A stretch of 40,015 bases of DNA. Source: Fimenecus sp051881455 (GTDB lineage: Bacteria > Bacillota > Clostridia > Oscillospirales > Acutalibacteraceae). Below, piece by piece: positions 13,500 to 23,290 of this stretch. The notes under the pieces are model-generated. The model did no database searches. It was not told the DNA's origin and saw only the letters and a list, made by a program, of their open reading frames with translations. Every line of letters starts with the position of its first letter. Positions within the stretch are counted from its first letter, which is position 1. The stretch covers positions 1 to 40,015 of the forward strand of contig JBJEPX010000057.1 of NCBI GenBank assembly GCA_051881455.1, written 5' to 3'. The translations under genes and the position numbers were made by a program.

Positions 13500-16400
13500 A
13501 TGAAATATTTAATCAGCAGAGAAAATTTCAGGCAGTTTGATATATCCGAAATCAACAAGCTTTCTCCGAGAGCTTATTTTATACCGTATCCCACCAAAAA
13601 GGAGTTGAGTGCCCAAACGGTTCTGACCGAGCGCTACAACAGTCCCATGGTTACTCTTCTTAACGGCGAGTGGGATTTTAAATATTACGATAAGGATATG
13701 CTTATCCCCAATGAGTTTTACAGCGAGCGTATTCAGTTCGACAAGGTAACAGTACCTTCAACATGGCAGAGAACAGGCTACCGTGAGCCTTGCTATCTCA
13801 ACACACGCTATGAATTTGACCCCACGCTTTACCCTGAAATGCCTCAGGATGTCCCCATAGGAATTTACAGAAAATTTGTTACGGTTGATAACGTTGATAA
13901 AGTACATATAATAACATTTTTAGGTGTTATCTCATCTCTCGACCTTTATGTAAACGGTGAGTTCGTTGGTTACAGCGAGGGCGCCCACAATTCTGCCGAG
14001 TTTAATATTTCAAAGTACCTTGTAAAGGGTGAAAATGAAATTATAGCAGTAGTCAGCAAGTGGTCAACAGGCACATACCTTGAATGTCAGGATATGTTCC
14101 GTGAAAACGGCATTTTCCGCGATGTGTATATGACCGAGCTTGACAATACATATCTTTACGATTTCCATATTGATACGGTAAAAAACGACGGTAAATATAC
14201 TTTAACTCTTAACGCGGATATTATAGGCGACACAAAGGGCTATACTCTTTCCTGCGAACTTACGGACGGCGGAAAAGTAATTTCAAAGGGGCAGTCCGAC
14301 GCCCGCAGAAAAACGGAAATAGTGCTCCCCGATTTAGAGGTAAAGGAATGGAATGCTGAGGAGCCTTATACATACAACCTTATAATCACTCTTAAATGCG
14401 GTAATAAAACAGTAACCGCCGTTAAAAATGTTACGGGATTTAAAACGGTTGAAATTAAGGGAAATGTGTTTTATCTCAACGGTATGCCCATAAAATTCAA
14501 GGGCGTAAATCACCACGATACCGATATGAAAAACGGATATGTACTTACGGGCGAGCAGATAAAAAATGAACTTGAGCTTATGAAAAAGCTCAATATCAAC
14601 GCTATCCGTACATCTCACTATCCTCCCGACCCCACCCTGCTCTCTCTTGCCGATGAATTGGGATTTTATATTATTGACGAAGCGGATATTGAAACTCACG
14701 GCGCAAGCGACTGCTTTAAAGCCGCCAACGAGCACCTTATCAGCAACGATTTGAAATGGGAAAACCGCTATGTTGACAGAGTAAGCAGAATGTTCTGCCG
14801 TGACCGAAATCACCCATGTGTAACAATGTGGTCATTGGGCAACGAGGCAGGCGGTTATAAATGCCAGGATAAATGTTATGAATACCTTAAAAGCAACGGT
14901 GCGGCTGTTCCCGTGCATTATGAGGGCGTAATCCGTTCAAAGCGTTTTGCTTATGATGTTGTTTCCGAAATGTATCCCTCGCAGGAGCATGTTGAAAAGG
15001 TAGGCAGCGGTACGGCAGCGCCTAAATACGCAGATAAACCATATTTTATGTGCGAATATGTTCACGCAATGGGCGTAGGCCCCGGCGGAGCAGAGGAGTA
15101 TTGGGAGAGTATTTATGCCCACGATAATTTAATGGGCGGCTGTGTATGGGAATGGGCTGACCACGCCGTGTATCATGAAGAGGGCGATAAAAAATACCCA
15201 TTCCGATATACTTACGGCGGCGACCACGGCGAAGAAAAGCACGACAGTAATTTCTGTGTGGACGGTATGGTTTATCCCGACAAAACTCCCCATACGGGCG
15301 CATATGTGATGAAAGCGGTTTACCGCCCCGTAAGAAGCTCGTTTATCAGTGGAAAATGCTTCTCTTTTACAAATACAAACAGATTTAAAAACAGCGCATA
15401 TCTCAATGTTATCTGGACTCAGCTTGTAAACGGCGTTGAAAGAAAGAACGGTACGCTGACCCTCGATATTGAGCCTATGCAGACAAAAACCTATGAAATA
15501 CCCTACGATGCATACGAGAGCGGTGAGGATTGCCATATCAATATTGCATATTTCGACGGCGAAACCCGCTGTGCGGTTGAACAGCATACAATAAGTGACA
15601 AGGCAAGATTTATTCCGTCGGCTGTGGGCGTCGGCAATGTAACAACACACGATAAAAACGGTGTGCTGACGGTGAAATTTGACGGCGGTAAGGCTGTTTT
15701 CAATAAGAACAGCGGCGAAATGGTAAGATATTTCAAAAACGACTGTGAGTTCTTTAATCCATGCCCGGCAGAAGGCAAAAAAGGCTTTATGCCCAACCTT
15801 GTGAGAGCCTCCCTTGATAACGATTCTTACGGCTTTAAAAAGCCTTGGGAGTTGATAAAGCTTAACGAGGCAAAGCCTGTTTTAAAGGAATTTAAGTTTG
15901 CAAACCATTCCGCATATGCCGTTGTTGCAGCTTCATTTGTGATGAAGAAAGGTTTTAAAACCTTTTTCCGTGTTAATGTTATTTACACAATCCACGGCGA
16001 CGGACTTGTAAGCGTTGAAAGTACTCTTGATAAAGCTTTGTTCGGAAGCCTTGAAATTCAGCGTTTCGGACTCAGTGCAGAGCTGCCGTCACAGTTTAAG
16101 AATATTGAGTTTTACGGCAGAGGATCCGATGAAAAAATGGAAAATCTTTGCGATTTGAATGCTCATACAACGGTAGGCATTTATAAAACAACCGTCAGCG
16201 ATATGCATGAGCCTTATGTATTGCCGCAGGATAACGGAAATTGCGGCGGCGTAAAGTTTATGAAAATTTCTGATGGGTGCGGTAACACTCTTGCGGTTTA
16301 CGGCGAGCCGAAATTCAGTTTTTCAGCTCACGATTATACGCAAAGCGCTCTTGATAAGGCAAAGCATCAGGAGGAGCTTGTCCGTGATAATACAACCGTA

Positions 16401-16523
16401 CTTTGTATTGACGGATTTATGAGGGGAACGGGAACAAACACCTGCGGACCCGACACACTTCCCAAATACAAGGTCAAAACGGATAAACCCTTGGCGTTTA
16501 GATTTTCATTTAAGGCGGAGTAA
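13500..16523 (+). CDS. lacZ: Beta-galactosidase, glycoside hydrolase family 2 (LacZ type)
   Basis: A 1007-residue enzyme close in length to E. coli LacZ (1024). Domains in order are the sugar-binding jelly roll (~40-215), Ig-like domain (~220-310), TIM barrel (~315-610), linker beta domain and beta-galactosidase small-chain domain (~735-1005). The acid/base is Glu449 in WSLGNEAGG and the nucleophile Glu519 in MCEYVHAMGVGPGG. It has no signal peptide, so it acts in the cytoplasm on imported beta-galactosides. ATG 13500 follows GGAGG; an earlier in-frame start at 13461 lies inside the promoter. It heads an operon with a GNAT protein and an alpha-L-fucosidase. Confidence 0.93.
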   Translation: MKYLISRENFRQFDISEINKLSPRAYFIPYPTKKELSAQTVLTERYNSPMVTLLNGEWDFKYYDKDMLIPNEFYSERIQFDKVTVPSTWQRTGYREPCYLNTRYEFDPTLYPEMPQDVPIGIYRKFVTVDNVDKVHIITFLGVISSLDLYVNGEFVGYSEGAHNSAEFNISKYLVKGENEIIAVVSKWSTGTYLECQDMFRENGIFRDVYMTELDNTYLYDFHIDTVKNDGKYTLTLNADIIGDTKGYTLSCELTDGGKVISKGQSDARRKTEIVLPDLEVKEWNAEEPYTYNLIITLKCGNKTVTAVKNVTGFKTVEIKGNVFYLNGMPIKFKGVNHHDTDMKNGYVLTGEQIKNELELMKKLNINAIRTSHYPPDPTLLSLADELGFYIIDEADIETHGASDCFKAANEHLISNDLKWENRYVDRVSRMFCRDRNHPCVTMWSLGNEAGGYKCQDKCYEYLKSNGAAVPVHYEGVIRSKRFAYDVVSEMYPSQEHVEKVGSGTAAPKYADKPYFMCEYVHAMGVGPGGAEEYWESIYAHDNLMGGCVWEWADHAVYHEEGDKKYPFRYTYGGDHGEEKHDSNFCVDGMVYPDKTPHTGAYVMKAVYRPVRSSFISGKCFSFTNTNRFKNSAYLNVIWTQLVNGVERKNGTLTLDIEPMQTKTYEIPYDAYESGEDCHINIAYFDGETRCAVEQHTISDKARFIPSAVGVGNVTTHDKNGVLTVKFDGGKAVFNKNSGEMVRYFKNDCEFFNPCPAEGKKGFMPNLVRASLDNDSYGFKKPWELIKLNEAKPVLKEFKFANHSAYAVVAASFVMKKGFKTFFRVNVIYTIHGDGLVSVESTLDKALFGSLEIQRFGLSAELPSQFKNIEFYGRGSDEKMENLCDLNAHTTVGIYKTTVSDMHEPYVLPQDNGNCGGVKFMKISDGCGNTLAVYGEPKFSFSAHDYTQSALDKAKHQEELVRDNTTVLCIDGFMRGTGTNTCGPDTLPKYKVKTDKPLAFRFSFKAE

Positions 16524-16526
16524 TAT

Positions 16527-16964
16527 ATGCTTGAATATAAGTGGTTCGGCGCAGGGGAAACGGATAAATCCTTTGTTGATTTGCGGGTGAGCGTGTTTGT
16601 CAATGAGCAGGGCGTGCCTCGCCAGAACGAATTTGATGAATATGATTTAACATCGCCCCATCTGGTAATCTTTCTTGACGGAGAGGCGGCGGCAACAGGC
16701 AGATTCATACCCTACGGCGAAAAAACCGTAAAAATAGGCAGAATAGCCGTTAGAAAAGATTTGCGCGGCAAAGGTTTGGGTGAAAAGCTCGTAACGGAGC
16801 TTTTGCGCGGCGCAAAGGAAAGCGGGGCACAAAAAGTTGCGTTAGGCGCTCAAACGCACGCTGTCGGCTTTTATGAAAAATGCGGATTTGTTTTAACGGG
16901 CGAGCCTGAATACATGGAAGAAAACATACCGCATATGAATATGTATAAAGATTTAAACGGTTGA
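16527..16964 (+). CDS. GNAT-family N-acetyltransferase (ElaA-like)
   Basis: A 145-residue protein. FVDLRVSVFVNEQGVP near the N-terminus is typical of the ElaA/YjcF-like GNAT group, VKIGRIAVRKDLRGKGLGEKLV carries the acetyl-CoA loop RGKGLG, and ALGAQTHAVGFYEKCGFV follows as expected. It starts three bases after the beta-galactosidase stop, with GGCGGAG overlapping the end of that gene, and ends 18 bases before the fucosidase, so it is in the same transcript. An amino-sugar acetylation role would suit the context, but that is only inference. Confidence 0.88.
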   Translation: MLEYKWFGAGETDKSFVDLRVSVFVNEQGVPRQNEFDEYDLTSPHLVIFLDGEAAATGRFIPYGEKTVKIGRIAVRKDLRGKGLGEKLVTELLRGAKESGAQKVALGAQTHAVGFYEKCGFVLTGEPEYMEENIPHMNMYKDLNG

Positions 16965-16982
16965 ATAATAAGGGGAAATAAA

Positions 16983-19352
16983 ATGAAAAATAACGAGCTT
17001 TTTTATACCGTGCCTCCGTCAAAAATGAGGCTTAAAAGACCGCGTTTCCGCAAACCGAATGTTTGGGAACAAACAGCGCTTCCCGTGGGAAACGGCAGTT
17101 TGGGACTAACGGTTGTAGGCGAGGTGAAAAAAGACAGCCTTGTGCTCAACCACAAAACTCTTTGGATTGGCGGACCGTCCGAAAAGCGCCCTGATTATTG
17201 CGGCGGAAATATAAATAATCCCGATGATAACGGCAAAATGCCCTATGATTATTATTATGATATCCGCAAGGAATTTGAAGCAGGCAATGATAAAAAGGCC
17301 TCCGCACTTTGCGAAAAGCTTGTGGGAATTTATGACGGCTACGGCTCTTTCCAGTGCTGGGGCGAACTCAAATTGACGGTTGACGGCATTAAAAAGTATA
17401 AAAATTACAGACGTAGTCTTAATATGGACGAAGCCGTTTGCACCGTGTCTTATGACGGTGTTTCACAAAACGGTACAGCTTTCAGCGATAAGCGTGAATA
17501 CTTTGTGTCTTATCCCGATAAATGCGCTGTTGTTCATATTGCAAGAAAAGGCGGCACACTTGATTGTAATTTTTCCCTTGCAACAGAGCATGGCGGAAAA
17601 ATCGAGTATAATTCCGACGGCACAATTATCCACAGAGGGGCACTTAGCGATAACGGCTTGAAATTCTGCCTTGTGGGTAAGGTGATTACAGACGGAACGC
17701 TTCTCGGCGGCAAAGTAATGTCAGTAAAAGACGCAACCGAGTTAACTCTTGTCTTTTCAGCCGATACGGATTATCTTGATACTTATCCCGCTTACAGAAC
17801 AGGGGAGAGCGACGATGAACTTTACACCCGTGTGGCGGAAATATGCAAAAAAGCAAGTGAAAAGTCATACGGTGAGCTGAAAAAAGCCCATACCGATGAT
17901 TTTTCGAGCCTTTTCTCCCGCGTATCTCTTGATTTGGGCGGCAAGCTTGATAGTGCGGCAGATAAGCTCATAAAATCCTATGGCAAGCCGATTGGTTCCG
18001 ATAAACGCAGTGCTGAACAGCTTTTATATCAGTACGGCAGATATTTCACAATCTCCTCGTCAAGAGAAAACGATATTTTACCTTCAAATCTTCAAGGCAT
18101 ATGGTGCAACACGAATTCTCCCGCATGGAGCAGTGATTTTCATTTGAACATAAACCTTCAAATGAACTATTGGCCTGTGTTTAACGGTAATCTTCACGAG
18201 TGTGCAAAGCCGTTGATAAGATATATAAAGTCCCTTGTCATTCCCGGCAGACTTACCGCGGAATACTATACAAACATTAAAAGCGGCGAGGGGGAGAAAA
18301 ACGGCTTTTTGTTCCACACTCAGAATACGCCCTTTGGCTGGACATGCCCCGGATGGAGTTTTGATTGGGGATGGTCGCCGGCGGCGGTGCCTTGGATTTT
18401 GCATAATGTTTATGAGTATTATGAATATACTCTCGATAAAGATGTTCTCGAAAACGATATTTATCCCATGCTTAAAGAAACAGCAGGATATTTCAAAAAA
18501 CTTCTTGTTCCCCATAACGGCAGATTGCTCACCGTGCCCTGCTTCTCACCCGAGCACGGACCGAGAACAATGGGCAATACATATGAGCAGGCACTTATCT
18601 GGCAGCTTTATGACGATGCGATAAAAAGTGCGTCAGCCTTAGATACGGACAGCGAACTGCAAAAAGAATGGCAGGAAATAAAAGAGCAGTTAAAGCCATA
18701 TGAAATAGGTGAGGACGGTCAGATTAAGGAATGGTATCACGAAAAGCATTTGGGCGAATTCGGTCAGCTCCACCACCGTCATATGTCACACCTTTTGGGG
18801 CTGTTCCCCTGCAATGTGATAAATTGGCACGATAACCCCGACCTTATTAAGGCAGCAGTGGTTTCAATGAATCACAGAACCGATAAAAGCACAGGCTGGT
18901 CTATGGGTCAAAAAATTAACTCATGGGCAAGAGTGGGCGACGGCGACAGAGTTTTAAAAATTATCGGCGACCTTTTTAAGAACGGAATTTACTGTAATTT
19001 CTGGGATTATCATCCGCCCTTCCAGATTGACGGCAACTTCGGCTTTACCTCAGGCGTTAATGAAATGCTTATGCAAAGCCATTGCGGATTTATCGACCTG
19101 TTGCCTGCATTACCGTCAGAGTGGCAGGAGGGAAGTATCAAGGGACTTGTGTCCCGCGGCAACTTTACCGTGGATATTGAATGGAAAAACGGAAAGCTTG
19201 CAAATGCCGTTATCACATCAAATTGCGGCGGCAAATGTGCCGTTCATTACGGTAAATCTTCCTTTACGGTCAACAGCGAAATTACTTCTCAAAACGGTTT
19301 TGCCCAGTTTGATACGGAAAAAGACAAGCAGTACAGAATTACGGTTTCATAA
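16983..19352 (+). CDS. Alpha-L-fucosidase, glycoside hydrolase family 95
   Basis: A 789-residue enzyme of the GH95 family, which releases terminal fucose (typically alpha-1,2) by inversion. Recognisable are the N-terminal ALPVGNGSLGLTVVGEV and NHKTLWIGGP, the (alpha/alpha)6-barrel segments LPSNLQGIWCNTNSPAWSSD and NINLQMNYWPVFNGN with Asn389/Asn391, HHRHMSHLLGLFP, and FQIDGNFGFTSGVNEML with Asp683. Glu583 in IKEWYHE is the likely acid by family comparison from memory. There is no signal peptide, so it is cytoplasmic and needs an importer. AGGGG lies before ATG 16983. Third gene of the lacZ operon. Confidence 0.9.
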   Translation: MKNNELFYTVPPSKMRLKRPRFRKPNVWEQTALPVGNGSLGLTVVGEVKKDSLVLNHKTLWIGGPSEKRPDYCGGNINNPDDNGKMPYDYYYDIRKEFEAGNDKKASALCEKLVGIYDGYGSFQCWGELKLTVDGIKKYKNYRRSLNMDEAVCTVSYDGVSQNGTAFSDKREYFVSYPDKCAVVHIARKGGTLDCNFSLATEHGGKIEYNSDGTIIHRGALSDNGLKFCLVGKVITDGTLLGGKVMSVKDATELTLVFSADTDYLDTYPAYRTGESDDELYTRVAEICKKASEKSYGELKKAHTDDFSSLFSRVSLDLGGKLDSAADKLIKSYGKPIGSDKRSAEQLLYQYGRYFTISSSRENDILPSNLQGIWCNTNSPAWSSDFHLNINLQMNYWPVFNGNLHECAKPLIRYIKSLVIPGRLTAEYYTNIKSGEGEKNGFLFHTQNTPFGWTCPGWSFDWGWSPAAVPWILHNVYEYYEYTLDKDVLENDIYPMLKETAGYFKKLLVPHNGRLLTVPCFSPEHGPRTMGNTYEQALIWQLYDDAIKSASALDTDSELQKEWQEIKEQLKPYEIGEDGQIKEWYHEKHLGEFGQLHHRHMSHLLGLFPCNVINWHDNPDLIKAAVVSMNHRTDKSTGWSMGQKINSWARVGDGDRVLKIIGDLFKNGIYCNFWDYHPPFQIDGNFGFTSGVNEMLMQSHCGFIDLLPALPSEWQEGSIKGLVSRGNFTVDIEWKNGKLANAVITSNCGGKCAVHYGKSSFTVNSEITSQNGFAQFDTEKDKQYRITVS

Positions 19353-19364
19353 AAACGAATATAA

Positions 19365-19403
19365 AAATCAGTCGGGATTGCTTTTTGCAGTCCTGATTTT
19401 TTT
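19365..19403 (+). terminator. Terminator of the beta-galactosidase/fucosidase operon
   Basis: An imperfect hairpin (AAATCAG...GATTGC, loop TTTTT, GCAGTCC...TGATTT with a small bulge on the 5' arm) ends in TTTTTTT. The gap 19404-19550 holds only weak promoter-like sequence (TTGTGG, 17 bases, TATTAT). Confidence 0.75.
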
Positions 19404-19550
19404 GCTTATAAACCCTTAAATATTGAGCTTTGCAACCTGAAATTTACATAGAAATTTACCCCTGACAAGCAAAGTTTGTGGAAGAAACGAGTAGAATTTA
19501 TTATCATTAGCTTGCAAAACAAAAAAATATTTTCCACAAGGAGTAAATCT

Positions 19551-20516
19551 ATGAAAACAGTAAACACAATAAACTTCGGAATCCAAAGAAAAATCGTTGC
19601 CAATATGACAACGGAAAGTTGGGAAACAATTCCCCATGTAACATATAATTATGAGCCTGATGTTACAGACTTTATGAAGGAATATAAAAAACTGAATTTT
19701 GACCGCAAGGGCGCAGATAAAATCACCATAAATACCCTTATGCTTAAAGTGATTGCCGAGGGGCTCAAAGCGGCTCCCATAATGAACTCTCATATCGAAT
19801 ATAACCGCAGGCTCGTGAGAGGCACAATTAAAACCTTTGAGGATATCAATATTTCAATGCCCATGCTTATGCCCACAGGCGAAATGATGACAGTTAATCT
19901 TCATAACTTTGAAAATAAAAATCTTGACGAAATGACAGATTATATCAGCGACATTTCAAAGCGCCTCGAAAAAACAAATCTTAATGAAGCAATGTTTGAG
20001 GTATCTTTGGATAACACACTTACAGGTCTTAAAAAGGGAAAAATACTGCAAACGGTATTTCGCCTTATCGGCTCAAAAACAGGTAAGTATAAAGTTAAAA
20101 CAATGAAAGGTAAAGCGAAAAAAGAATATGAAAGCATACCCAAAACAGAACGCCTTACAAAAAGGGATATTGAGCAGGGTACGGTTACCGTTTCAAATAT
20201 CGGCTCACTTTACAGAGGTCAGAGAGGCAATGTGGGACTTCTTGAAATTATTCCTCCTCAGGTTTGCGCTTTCGGTGTTGGAGCAGTACAGGATAAACCG
20301 GTTGTGGTAACAGATAAAAACGGCGAAAAGAGCATAGAAATTCGTCAGGTGCTTCCAATCTGTATCGCTTTTGACCACCGCGCTATTGATTTCGGCGAGG
20401 CTGTACCGTTTATAAAACGCCTTGACGATATATTCGCAAATCCCCGCCAAATCCATTCCTGGAAGGGCACGGAGAAAAATGAAAAATACCTTCAATTCAC
20501 CTCAACAGCAGTATAA
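19551..20516 (+). CDS. Lone 2-oxoacid dehydrogenase E2-type acyltransferase domain
   Basis: A 321-residue protein matching only the catalytic (CAT/E2) domain of 2-oxoacid dehydrogenases: TINTLMLKVIAEGLKAAP, the central GTVTVSNIGSLY and IPPQVCAFGVGAVQDKPVV, and the catalytic CIAFDHRAIDFGEAVPFIKRL. The lipoyl and E1-binding domains are absent, as are E1 and E3 genes. The usual HxxxDG motif is HRAIDF here, with Phe replacing Gly. AAGGAG precedes ATG 19551; the reading frame opens earlier but without a ribosome site. It probably acetylates or acylates a small thiol or sugar rather than joining a dehydrogenase complex; this is inferred. Confidence 0.82.
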   Translation: MKTVNTINFGIQRKIVANMTTESWETIPHVTYNYEPDVTDFMKEYKKLNFDRKGADKITINTLMLKVIAEGLKAAPIMNSHIEYNRRLVRGTIKTFEDINISMPMLMPTGEMMTVNLHNFENKNLDEMTDYISDISKRLEKTNLNEAMFEVSLDNTLTGLKKGKILQTVFRLIGSKTGKYKVKTMKGKAKKEYESIPKTERLTKRDIEQGTVTVSNIGSLYRGQRGNVGLLEIIPPQVCAFGVGAVQDKPVVVTDKNGEKSIEIRQVLPICIAFDHRAIDFGEAVPFIKRLDDIFANPRQIHSWKGTEKNEKYLQFTSTAV

Positions 20517-20520
20517 TTAA

Positions 20521-20556
20521 AAAAAATCCCCTGCACATATGTGCAGGGGATAAATC
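20521..20556. terminator. Bidirectional terminator between convergent genes
   Basis: A perfect 24-bp palindrome at 20527-20550 (half-site TCCCCTGCACAT), preceded by AAAAAA and followed by TAAATCTTTT. It serves the acyltransferase gene on the plus strand and the symporter gene on the minus strand, where the T-run is better. Confidence 0.9.
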
Positions 20557-20572
20557 TTTTTATATGCGGGGA

Positions 20573-23104
20573 TTACTTTTTGTTCTTTTTGTCAAGCTTT
20601 TTCTGGGCTTTTTCCGCCTTGATTTTAGCTGCCAATGCTTTTTCTTCCGCTCTCAAACGCTCTGCCTCTTCGGCATCGTCTGCAAGCTTCTTTTCATGAC
20701 GAATTTTTGCTTCGTCATACATATCTGCAATCTCGTCAAAACGGCTGTAATTTTCTTGCTGTTTGATAAGCTTTTCAGCGTCAAGATAGGGCTTTGCGGC
20801 ACGGTTAAAGTAAGCGTGCTTATCCATTTCGGCTTTTGAATTGTCACGCGCCGCTTTGCGCTTGATGTTGTATTCTTTGATTTCTGCTTTAAGAGAGGCT
20901 ACTTTGCTTGCGTCCTTAGCTTTCTTTGCATCTTTAAGTTCGGCATAAAGGACTTTCAGCTTCTCGTCACATTCGTCCTCTTCGTTAAAGTACTTTTCAA
21001 CAACAGCAAAATCGGGCTGTACAAAATCTTTTTCGTCGGCAAAATACTTTTTGATGGCTTTGTATGCGCTCTTTTTACTTCTTGCAATTTCAATTGCAAA
21101 CTTGCGAAGCTCTTTTTTATTGGCAGTATTTTTAGGCATAGCCTTTGCGGCGGCAAGTTCAGCCTTGATTTCAGCAATATTCATATGCAAAAGTCCGTCG
21201 AGTCCTGCGTTGTAAACTGCGGAGTATTCTGTTACCTGATGTTTAACAACATCTGTGGAGAACTTGTTGAGCTCGTCACATACAAATTTTGCTATTTCAA
21301 TTTCTTCGTTAAACTTAATGTCTTCGCGGTATTGTTTCTTTGCCGCCTTGCGAAGTGCCTTGTCGCTTATTGACTTGTAGGAATTCTTGTCAATTGTTTT
21401 AGGTTCTGCAACAGCCATAGCCTTTGCATCACGGATAATATCAATTGCTTCAACGAGTTCAGCATCGTCCAGAACGCCGTTTCCGTAATCCTCAAAAAGC
21501 GCACGAACTTTAAGAACGCGAACAACTGATTTCTGCTTTCTTTCGTTAAAATCATACCAGAAATAGGGGATAACATTCATCAAAGCGCCTACTGCGGAAA
21601 TGATAATAAGAATATGAAGCAGATTCATGAGTATTTCAGGGTCGTAGAGTGCCGAAAGAGCAGTATGGCGGGGATCCTGTCCGTTTGCGATTTGTTCCTG
21701 CAAAATTGCGCCAACCGTTTTTCCGTCGCCGAGAACTCTGTTAAGGATTTCAGGTCTTCCTGTGATTGCAAAGGCATTTTCCTTTGTAAGCCCGCTCTTT
21801 TCATAAATAATGGGAAGAACCGAAGATGTAGCAAGAGCAATAACAGTACCGATTGTGGCAACGGCGGAGAACATACCGTCAATACGCTCACCTGTTTTAT
21901 ACTGCTGATAGTCGCGAATATCAGCCTGAATTGCTGGGTTGAGAATGTGCGCAAACGCACCCATGAATCCGTTAAGATAAAGACATCCCATAACAAGCCA
22001 TATAGTGAGATTATCAATCTGATTTGTAAAGGGAAGCATCATAAGGATGAATACAATGTTAAACAGATTTGTAATTACCAATACTGACTTTTTACCCCAG
22101 CGTTTAATGCAGAAGGGGGCTAAAAGCATTCCCCATAAAGAGGAGTTACCGTAAAGGGTAATAAGAAGTCCGTATATATTACCTGAGCAAGCTCCGCCGT
22201 AGTTATACATCCAGAAAAGAATGTTGGCATAGGAGGCTTCCAGGAAACCTATCCAGCCTGCAAGTGAAATTATCCAGAAATACTTGTTCTTGGCAACAGC
22301 ACGCAAAGCGTCAGTAAATTTAATTTGTACAACATGTGTTCTCGCCTGAACAATTTTTTCTTCCGTATATTTGTAAACAATAATGCAAAGCAAAATTCCG
22401 AAAACACCGAGAATGGGATAAAGAAGTCTGTAAACACGGATATCTGTGGTGTTTGTGTGGAAAATATTCTGTGCAATAATAGGTGTAAATAAGTTTACGA
22501 GTGTGGGAGCCAGAGAATATACAACGCTTTTAACAGCAGAAACATCGGCTCTTTCCTGCGTGTTGGGAGAAAGCACATGGATTAAGTTCTCATATGCGTC
22601 ATAGAAGAAATAATAGAAAAAGTGCAGGAATAGGTTTAATACCATTATAATGGCGCACTTTGCAATATATGCTCTTGTTTCACCGAAAATAGTACCTGTT
22701 CCAACAATGGCTTCAAGTTTATTGTACGGGAACCATACCATTAAAATACATATGATTGCAGTAGGTAAAGCCATAGAAACAATATACGGACGGTATTTAC
22801 CTGCCTTGTTTCTTGTATTGTCTATGATGTTTGCGCGTATTCCGGTAAGGGGAATGTTTGCAAGAACCGCAATAACATACATTATGTACATATCCGTGGG
22901 GTCAACGCCCAGCGTACTTGAAAGCAGGGTGTTATTTGCGGCAAGAAGACAAGCAGTACCCAGTGTAATAATCATATAAGCACCGATACCGCCGCCTGAA
23001 TATGCGGCAATTTCACGGAAGGTCATATAGCGGCCTGCCATTGGCGTTTTCCAGTAAGTGCGTACTTTGTCAACGCCTTCTTTTACTTTTTGAGATAAAT
23101 TCAT
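20573..23104 (-). CDS. GPH-family sugar:cation symporter A with long charged C-terminal tail
   Basis: An 843-residue protein. Residues ~1-515 are a twelve-helix MelB/GPH symporter beginning MNLSQKVKEGVDKVRTYWKTP, with signature-like FYDAYENL and ADIRDYQQYKTGERIDGMF. An extra ~45-residue loop before the last helix is absent from symporter B. From ~520 a tail of about 325 residues, very rich in Lys, Glu and Ala, follows (FEDYGNGVLDDAELVEAIDII, NEEIEIAKFVCDELNK, AKAMPKNT near 654, then coiled-coil-like stretches and a Lys-rich end). MelB itself has ~470 residues, so this tail is an addition. AAGGAG precedes ATG 23104. Sugar unknown; nearby galactosidase and fucosidase make galactosides or fucosides plausible. 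Confidence 0.87.
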   Translation of the reverse strand: MNLSQKVKEGVDKVRTYWKTPMAGRYMTFREIAAYSGGGIGAYMIITLGTACLLAANNTLLSSTLGVDPTDMYIMYVIAVLANIPLTGIRANIIDNTRNKAGKYRPYIVSMALPTAIICILMVWFPYNKLEAIVGTGTIFGETRAYIAKCAIIMVLNLFLHFFYYFFYDAYENLIHVLSPNTQERADVSAVKSVVYSLAPTLVNLFTPIIAQNIFHTNTTDIRVYRLLYPILGVFGILLCIIVYKYTEEKIVQARTHVVQIKFTDALRAVAKNKYFWIISLAGWIGFLEASYANILFWMYNYGGACSGNIYGLLITLYGNSSLWGMLLAPFCIKRWGKKSVLVITNLFNIVFILMMLPFTNQIDNLTIWLVMGCLYLNGFMGAFAHILNPAIQADIRDYQQYKTGERIDGMFSAVATIGTVIALATSSVLPIIYEKSGLTKENAFAITGRPEILNRVLGDGKTVGAILQEQIANGQDPRHTALSALYDPEILMNLLHILIIISAVGALMNVIPYFWYDFNERKQKSVVRVLKVRALFEDYGNGVLDDAELVEAIDIIRDAKAMAVAEPKTIDKNSYKSISDKALRKAAKKQYREDIKFNEEIEIAKFVCDELNKFSTDVVKHQVTEYSAVYNAGLDGLLHMNIAEIKAELAAAKAMPKNTANKKELRKFAIEIARSKKSAYKAIKKYFADEKDFVQPDFAVVEKYFNEEDECDEKLKVLYAELKDAKKAKDASKVASLKAEIKEYNIKRKAARDNSKAEMDKHAYFNRAAKPYLDAEKLIKQQENYSRFDEIADMYDEAKIRHEKKLADDAEEAERLRAEEKALAAKIKAEKAQKKLDKKNKK

Positions 23105-23136
23105 TTTTTTTGCACTCCTTATGAAGTAATAGTGAT

Positions 23137-23165
23137 ATTCTACCACATAAAACAAATTACTTCAA
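23137..23165 (-). promoter_or_regulatory. Promoter of symporter A
   Basis: On the minus strand TTGAAG (23165-23160), 17-base spacer and TAGAAT (23142-23137), about 33 bases before the coding start. Confidence 0.6.
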
Positions 23166-23177
23166 TTGAAAAACAGT

Positions 23178-23196
23178 TTTTTAACAAAAAATGAAC
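23178..23196 (-). promoter_or_regulatory. Shared 19-bp upstream motif, copy A
   Basis: Plus-strand TTTTTAACAAAAAATGAAC, 74 bases before the start of symporter A and just upstream of its -35 box. The same 19 bases occur before symporter B at 26860-26878. Likely an operator or activator site common to both genes, or a remnant of their duplication. Confidence 0.55.
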
Positions 23197-23290
23197 GGAA
23201 AATATGAAATTTCGTTATATGTTACAAAAAACAGATTGAAAAATTTACAAAACAGATAATTGACTTTTCTAAAAAATAAGTAATATACAA

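Noticed and set aside
15129..15650. 173-codon minus-strand frame inside the beta-galactosidase
   Set aside because: Antisense shadow of a conserved GH2 catalytic region that includes the flanks of the nucleophile motif.
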